Shown here: piece by piece, positions 12,865-16,233 of the stretch
Position numbering within the stretch: position 1 is the stretch's first letter
Layout: every line of letters starts with the position of its first letter
Source of the DNA: Clostridia bacterium
Lineage (GTDB): Bacteria; Bacillota; Clostridia; Christensenellales; Borkfalkiaceae
Direction: 5' to 3'
NCBI GenBank assembly: GCA_017503885.1
Contig: JAFVSF010000142.1
Location: 1 to 16,233, forward strand
DNA: 16,233 nucleotides
Program-made: the position numbers and the translations under genes
Notes under the pieces: model-generated
Database searches by the model: none
Seen by the model: only the letters and a program-made list of their open reading frames with translations
What the model was told of the DNA's origin: nothing

Positions 12865-14724
12865 TTATATTTTTTTCACGTTGAGCGTTCTCATTGAATT
12901 TAATATCGCTAAAACCGAAACCCCAACGTCTGCAAACACTGCGTACCACATACCACCGAGTCCAAATACACTTAAAATTAAGGCTGAAAATTTTATTGCC
13001 AACGCAAACACTATGTTTTGCCTAACTATTCTCATAGTCTTTTTACATATTTTCCTTGCCTTTATTATGCCGTCTAGACTATCGTGCATAAGTACTGCGT
13101 CTGACGCTTCAATCGCACTGTCGCTTCCTATTCCTCCCATAGAAATTCCAACGTCTGCCCTCATTAGTACTGGAGCGTCGTTTATTCCATCTCCAACGAA
13201 ACATACAACGTCCTTTTCCTTTTTATTTTGTAAAATTTGCTCAAGTTCTATCATTTTATCTTGAGGCAAAAGCCCGTACTTATAATCAGTTATGTCAAGT
13301 TTATTCGCAACCTCTCTTGCGACCTCTTCATTGTCGCCAGTTAGCATATACACTTTAGCACCTTGCTTTTTTAAATTTACAATAACCTCTCTCGCCTCGT
13401 TTCGCATAGTGTCTGCAAGAGTTATAACTCCCAAAAATTTACCGTTAATCGCTATATAGACGGCTGTTTGCCATTTTTCTACGTGTTTTTCTTCTTGAGC
13501 AGTGTCAACGCCAAAAGTCTCTAAAAGAACTTTGTTTCCACACAAAATTTCCTCTCCGTTTCCTCTCGCAACAACCCCTTTCCCTGCTATTTCCTCTATT
13601 TCATAACGCTCTTCTTTATCAGTTTTGTACACGCTTGAAATACTTTTTGCTATAGGATGATTAGAATGCCTTTCACAAACGCAAGCATATTTTAAAATTT
13701 GCTCTCTTTTACTTTCAGGATACACCCCGACAACTGAAAATTCGCCTTTGGTAAGCGTTCCCGTCTTGTCTAAAACAAACACGTTTGCCTTAGATATTTG
13801 CTCTACGTAATTAGCACCTTTTATAAGCACGCCTTTATTCCCTGCTCCACCTATACCACCAAAAAAACCGAGTGGAACGCTAATAACCAACGCGCAAGGA
13901 CAACTGACTACTAAAAATGTTAATGCTCTAACTGTCCAAAGTTGCCAATTTGCAGTTATTAGCGATGGAATTATTGCAAGTAGCAACGCCGATATTACAA
14001 CTAAAGGAGTATAGTATTTTGCGAAAACTGAAATAAAATTTTCAACTCTTGCTTTTTTGGTAGATGCGTTTTCAACCATATCGAGAATTTTACTGACAGT
14101 ACTGTCGTAAAATTCCTTTTTCACTTCTACGGTCAACACTCCGTCAATACAAAGGCAACCACTTAAGACTTCATCACCCTTTTTAACGTCTAAAGGCTTA
14201 CTCTCACCTGTTAGCGCAGACGTATTAAGTGTGCACGAGCCCTCCACAACAACCCCGTCTAGTGGAATTTTATCCCCTGCCCTAACAGTAATTAAATCGC
14301 CAATCATAACCTCGTCAGGGTCTACGTTTTCCTCTTTACCATCTCTTATAACCCTTGCTACGTCTGGGCGAATATCCATAAGATTGGCAATCGATTTTCT
14401 TGACTTTCCCACTGCATAACTTTGGAAACACTCTCCTATTTGATAAAAAATCATAACTGCACATGCTTCAGTGTATTCGCCAAGTATAAACGCCCCTAAA
14501 GACGCTATTGCCATAAGGAAATTTTCATCAAAAACTTTCCCTCTCAACACGTTTCTTCCTGCTTTATATAAAACGTCGTAACCGGCACTTAAATACACAA
14601 GGCTAAACAAAATTAACCATATTACTTTGTCTGCTTTTTCAAAAATTAAACTGCAAATTATTATGATTATAAAAAAGGATAAACATGCAAGTGTTTTTAT
14701 AAGTTTCATTTTGTTTTTCGCCAT
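12865..14724 (-). CDS. Zn/Cd/Pb-type P1B-ATPase lacking the N-terminal HMA domain
   Basis: A heavy-metal exporting P-type ATPase of 619 residues. Motifs in order: TGES (172-175), metal-binding CPC in membrane helix 6 (275-277), phosphorylated D319 in DKTGTLT, HP (356-357), TGDN (462-465) and GDGINDAP (511-518). K578 in helix 7 and D599 in helix 8 (FADVG) correspond to the lysine and aspartate that define the ZntA/CadA class, so Zn2+, Cd2+ or Pb2+ efflux is expected. The N-terminus enters membrane segments almost at once; the usual fused CxxC domain is absent and instead is a separate gene 29 bases upstream, in a different frame. The ribosome site AGGTGG is weak. Last gene of the arsR-HMA-ATPase operon. 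Confidence 0.93.
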   Translation of the reverse strand: MAKNKMKLIKTLACLSFFIIIIICSLIFEKADKVIWLILFSLVYLSAGYDVLYKAGRNVLRGKVFDENFLMAIASLGAFILGEYTEACAVMIFYQIGECFQSYAVGKSRKSIANLMDIRPDVARVIRDGKEENVDPDEVMIGDLITVRAGDKIPLDGVVVEGSCTLNTSALTGESKPLDVKKGDEVLSGCLCIDGVLTVEVKKEFYDSTVSKILDMVENASTKKARVENFISVFAKYYTPLVVISALLLAIIPSLITANWQLWTVRALTFLVVSCPCALVISVPLGFFGGIGGAGNKGVLIKGANYVEQISKANVFVLDKTGTLTKGEFSVVGVYPESKREQILKYACVCERHSNHPIAKSISSVYKTDKEERYEIEEIAGKGVVARGNGEEILCGNKVLLETFGVDTAQEEKHVEKWQTAVYIAINGKFLGVITLADTMRNEAREVIVNLKKQGAKVYMLTGDNEEVAREVANKLDITDYKYGLLPQDKMIELEQILQNKKEKDVVCFVGDGINDAPVLMRADVGISMGGIGSDSAIEASDAVLMHDSLDGIIKARKICKKTMRIVRQNIVFALAIKFSALILSVFGLGGMWYAVFADVGVSVLAILNSMRTLNVKKI

Positions 14725-14753
14725 AAACCCACCTATAAGCCGTTTATCAACCT

Positions 14754-14972
14754 TTATACGTTCAAAAGTTTTACGTCTGGAAGAATTCTTTTTGCAAATT
14801 TTTTAATATTTTCCATAACTTCCATATTATTTTCATCATACTCGACAATTAGTTTTTGAGCCATAAAATTTACGCTTACAGAAGTTACCCCTTCAACCTT
14901 AGCAACTGTTCTTTCTAAAAGCATTCCACAATTTGCACAATCTAAATTTTCTAATTTAATTACTTTTTTCAT
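14754..14972 (-). CDS. Free-standing HMA metal-binding domain protein
   Basis: A 72-residue heavy-metal-associated domain with the beta-alpha-beta-beta-alpha-beta pattern and metal-binding LDCANC (C12, C15) in the first loop. DCxxC, with Asp before the first Cys, is typical of the Zn/Cd-type HMA domains found fused to ZntA/CadA pumps rather than of copper chaperones (GMTCxxC). It likely delivers or senses metal for the ATPase encoded just downstream, as a domain in trans. It starts 18 bases after the arsR stop with an AAAGGAT binding site. Confidence 0.9.
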   Translation of the reverse strand: MKKVIKLENLDCANCGMLLERTVAKVEGVTSVSVNFMAQKLIVEYDENNMEVMENIKKFAKRILPDVKLLNV

Positions 14973-14990
14973 TTTATTTTATCCTTTTAT

Positions 14991-15368
14991 CTATTCACAA
15001 TCTTTACCTTCAACGTGGTCAACTGCCATTTTAAAAATAACCTTTACGTGGTTATCGGCAAGTGAATAAAACACTTCCTTTCCACTTTTTCTTGCTTTTA
15101 CAAGCTTGTTTTGCCTTAAAATTCTAAGCTGATGCGATATAGCACTTTTGGTCATATTAATAAGTTTCCCTATATCACAAACACACATCTCACTTTCAAA
15201 AAGTGCAGTCAAAATCTTTGTTCTAGTACTATCGCCGAACACTTTAAAGAGTTCTGCTACGTCGTAAATCACGTCTTCACTAGGCATAATTTCACTAACC
15301 TTTTCTACAACTTCATCATGACTATGCTCGTGTTCACAAATTTCAATTTCACTATCTATTTTTTTCAT
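14991..15368 (-). CDS. ArsR/SmtB-family metal-sensing repressor (CadC-like)
   Basis: A 125-residue winged-helix repressor that releases DNA when it binds metal. The helix-turn-helix is CVCDIGKLINMTKSAISHQLRIL. Two potential metal sites are visible. The first is a CadC-type alpha3N site, from N-terminal C11 in a CEHEHSHD cluster and CVC (C62, C64), typical for Cd/Pb/Bi. The second is an alpha5 site with D105, H107 and H118 as in SmtB/CzrA, but the fourth ligand is shifted: glutamate is at 120 and glycine occupies the usual 121. The start at 15368 has AAGGAG just upstream; an in-frame earlier codon (15398) lies within the operator and is rejected. It leads the operon with HMA and ATPase genes and should repress it. 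Confidence 0.93.
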   Translation of the reverse strand: MKKIDSEIEICEHEHSHDEVVEKVSEIMPSEDVIYDVAELFKVFGDSTRTKILTALFESEMCVCDIGKLINMTKSAISHQLRILRQNKLVKARKSGKEVFYSLADNHVKVIFKMAVDHVEGKDCE

Positions 15369-15381
15369 ACCTCTCCTTTCG

Positions 15382-15399
15382 GTTGAATAGTTGTTCAAC
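15382..15399 (-). promoter_or_regulatory. SmtB/CadC-type operator
   Basis: The minus strand reads TGAACA-AC-TATTCA (15384-15397), matching the 6-2-6 core TGAACA-N2-TATTCA known for SmtB-type repressors, extended to GTTGAA/TTCAAC arms. It starts at the predicted transcription start, between the -10 box and the arsR ribosome site, so the operon is probably autoregulated by its own repressor. Confidence 0.85.
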
Positions 15400-15406
15400 T
15401 GTTTTT

Positions 15407-15435
15407 ATTATATCAATATATTATATACTAGTCAA
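15407..15435 (-). promoter_or_regulatory. Promoter of the arsR-HMA-ATPase operon
   Basis: Minus strand: -35 TTGACT (15430-15435), 17-base spacer, perfect -10 TATAAT (15407-15412). The operator lies just downstream. Confidence 0.88.
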
Positions 15436-15476
15436 GCACATATTAGAAAATTTTGTTAATAAATTTATATAACTTG

Positions 15477-15505
15477 TTGTTATTTTTAAACTCTGTTGCT
15501 ATAAT
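15477..15505 (+). promoter_or_regulatory. Promoter of the histidine phosphatase gene
   Basis: Plus strand: -35 TTGTTA (15477-15482), 17-base spacer, extended -10 TGCTATAAT (TATAAT at 15500-15505). A palindrome GCTATAA/TTATAGC (15498-15504 with 15510-15516) overlaps the -10 and start region and could be a regulator site. Confidence 0.7.
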
Positions 15506-15534
15506 TTATTTATAGCAATAACGTGAGGCAAATT

Positions 15535-16233
15535 ATGATTTTTTATTACGTAAGACACGGAGATCCAATTTATAACCCCGATAGTTTAACCGAACTTGGG
15601 CATAAGCAAGCAGATGCTCTTGCTAAACGATTTGCTTTATACGGTTTAGATGAAATTTACTCTTCAACCTCTGTTAGAGCCCAACAAACGGCAGAGCCTA
15701 CTTGTAAAATATTAAATAAGAAAACGTCTCTTCTTGACTGGACTCACGAGGCCCTCGCGTGGGAGGATTTTGCAACTAAAACCGACGAAGGAATTGACAC
15801 TTGGGCATATTGCATACCTAAACGTATTAGACAGTTTAATTCAAAAGAAGTAAAAGCCTTAGGCGAAAAATGGTATGCCCACCCATGTTTTGTTGACACG
15901 AATTTTAAACGTGGCGTAGAGCGTATTAACCGTGAAACAGATGCTTTTTTGTTAAGCCTTGGATTTGAACACGACAGAGAAAAAGGGTGCTATAAGCTCG
16001 TTAAACCTAACAACAAACGAATTGCACTCTTTGCTCACGAGGGATTTGGCAAGGCGTTTTTAAGCAGTTTACTTGATATTCCATATCCTATGCTTTGCTC
16101 ACATTTTGAACTAGGTCACAGTGGTGTAACAGTTATATTTTTTAATGAAAGTGAAGGCGAAATTTATCCAAAAATTTTACAATGGTCTAACGATTCACAT
16201 CTCTATAAAGAGAACGTCTTAACAGGCTACTAC
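15535..16233 (+). CDS. Histidine phosphatase family protein (partial, runs off right edge)
   Basis: An open frame of 233 codons without a stop before the window end. The N-terminus FYYVRHGDP holds the phosphohistidine motif RHG (H8). IYSSTSVRAQQTAEP is the second conserved segment with its phosphate-binding arginine, and LFAHEG supplies the second catalytic histidine. The family (phosphoglycerate mutase/acid phosphatase superfamily) includes mutases, sugar-phosphate phosphatases and phosphoserine phosphatases; the substrate cannot be assigned. Given a usual length of 190-250 residues, little of the C-terminus should be missing. The start has GAGG six bases upstream. It is divergent from the metal-resistance operon, with no evident functional link to it. 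Confidence 0.88.
   Translation, partial: MIFYYVRHGDPIYNPDSLTELGHKQADALAKRFALYGLDEIYSSTSVRAQQTAEPTCKILNKKTSLLDWTHEALAWEDFATKTDEGIDTWAYCIPKRIRQFNSKEVKALGEKWYAHPCFVDTNFKRGVERINRETDAFLLSLGFEHDREKGCYKLVKPNNKRIALFAHEGFGKAFLSSLLDIPYPMLCSHFELGHSGVTVIFFNESEGEIYPKILQWSNDSHLYKENVLTGYY

Noticed and set aside
15535..16233. Histidine phosphatase as the missing phosphoserine phosphatase for the serC-serA operon
   Set aside because: Some family members do have that activity, but the gene is 11 kb away, separately transcribed, and nothing in its motifs shows the substrate.

Overview
The window is a low-GC chromosomal segment, probably from a Bacillota (Clostridia-type) bacterium. The evidence is strong AGGAGG-type ribosome binding sites before nearly every gene, consensus TTGACA/TATAAT-type promoters with 17-base spacers, CCA-encoding tRNA genes, a clostridial-type short SerA, a PepO-type M13 peptidase and a YdjG/YdjI-like pair. 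The N-glycan-type sugar genes would suit an intestinal commensal, but that is inference and no species is claimed.

Left part (1-4606): a tRNA-Leu(UAG) gene on the minus strand, with its own promoter, sits divergently from a plus-strand operon of serC, serA and an M13 metallopeptidase (pepO-like). Gaps are 11 bases and a hairpin terminator follows. SerC and SerA catalyse the second and first steps of serine synthesis from 3-phosphoglycerate. The peptidase is an unexpected third member.

Non-coding block (4516-5250): several inverted repeats, then tRNA-Arg(ACG) on the minus strand with a consensus promoter and terminator. A 17-base copy of the tRNA 3' end, followed by a second terminator, lies 152 bp downstream. 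This looks like the scar of a past integration or a partial tRNA duplication.

Central part (5253-10200), all minus strand: a NahK-like sugar 1-kinase, a GH38 alpha-mannosidase, and a cyclophilin-like lipoprotein with an embedded EF-hand loop. Each has its own recognisable promoter. The mannosidase and kinase plausibly act together on host or dietary mannosyl glycans.

Right-central part (10310-12762), minus strand: an SPFH/zinc-ribbon protein (YdjI-like), a small DUF1858 CxxC protein, and a double-zinc-ribbon membrane-anchored protein (YdjG-like). In Bacillus subtilis these two families belong to a PspA-linked membrane-stress operon. No PspA is present here.

Right end (12865-15435), minus strand: a metal-resistance operon encoding a CadC/SmtB-type ArsR repressor, a free-standing HMA metal-binding domain, and a Zn/Cd/Pb P1B-ATPase that lacks its usual fused HMA domain. 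A near-perfect SmtB-type operator overlaps the promoter start. Divergent to it, a histidine phosphatase gene runs off the right edge. No CRISPR array, insertion sequence or rRNA gene was seen.
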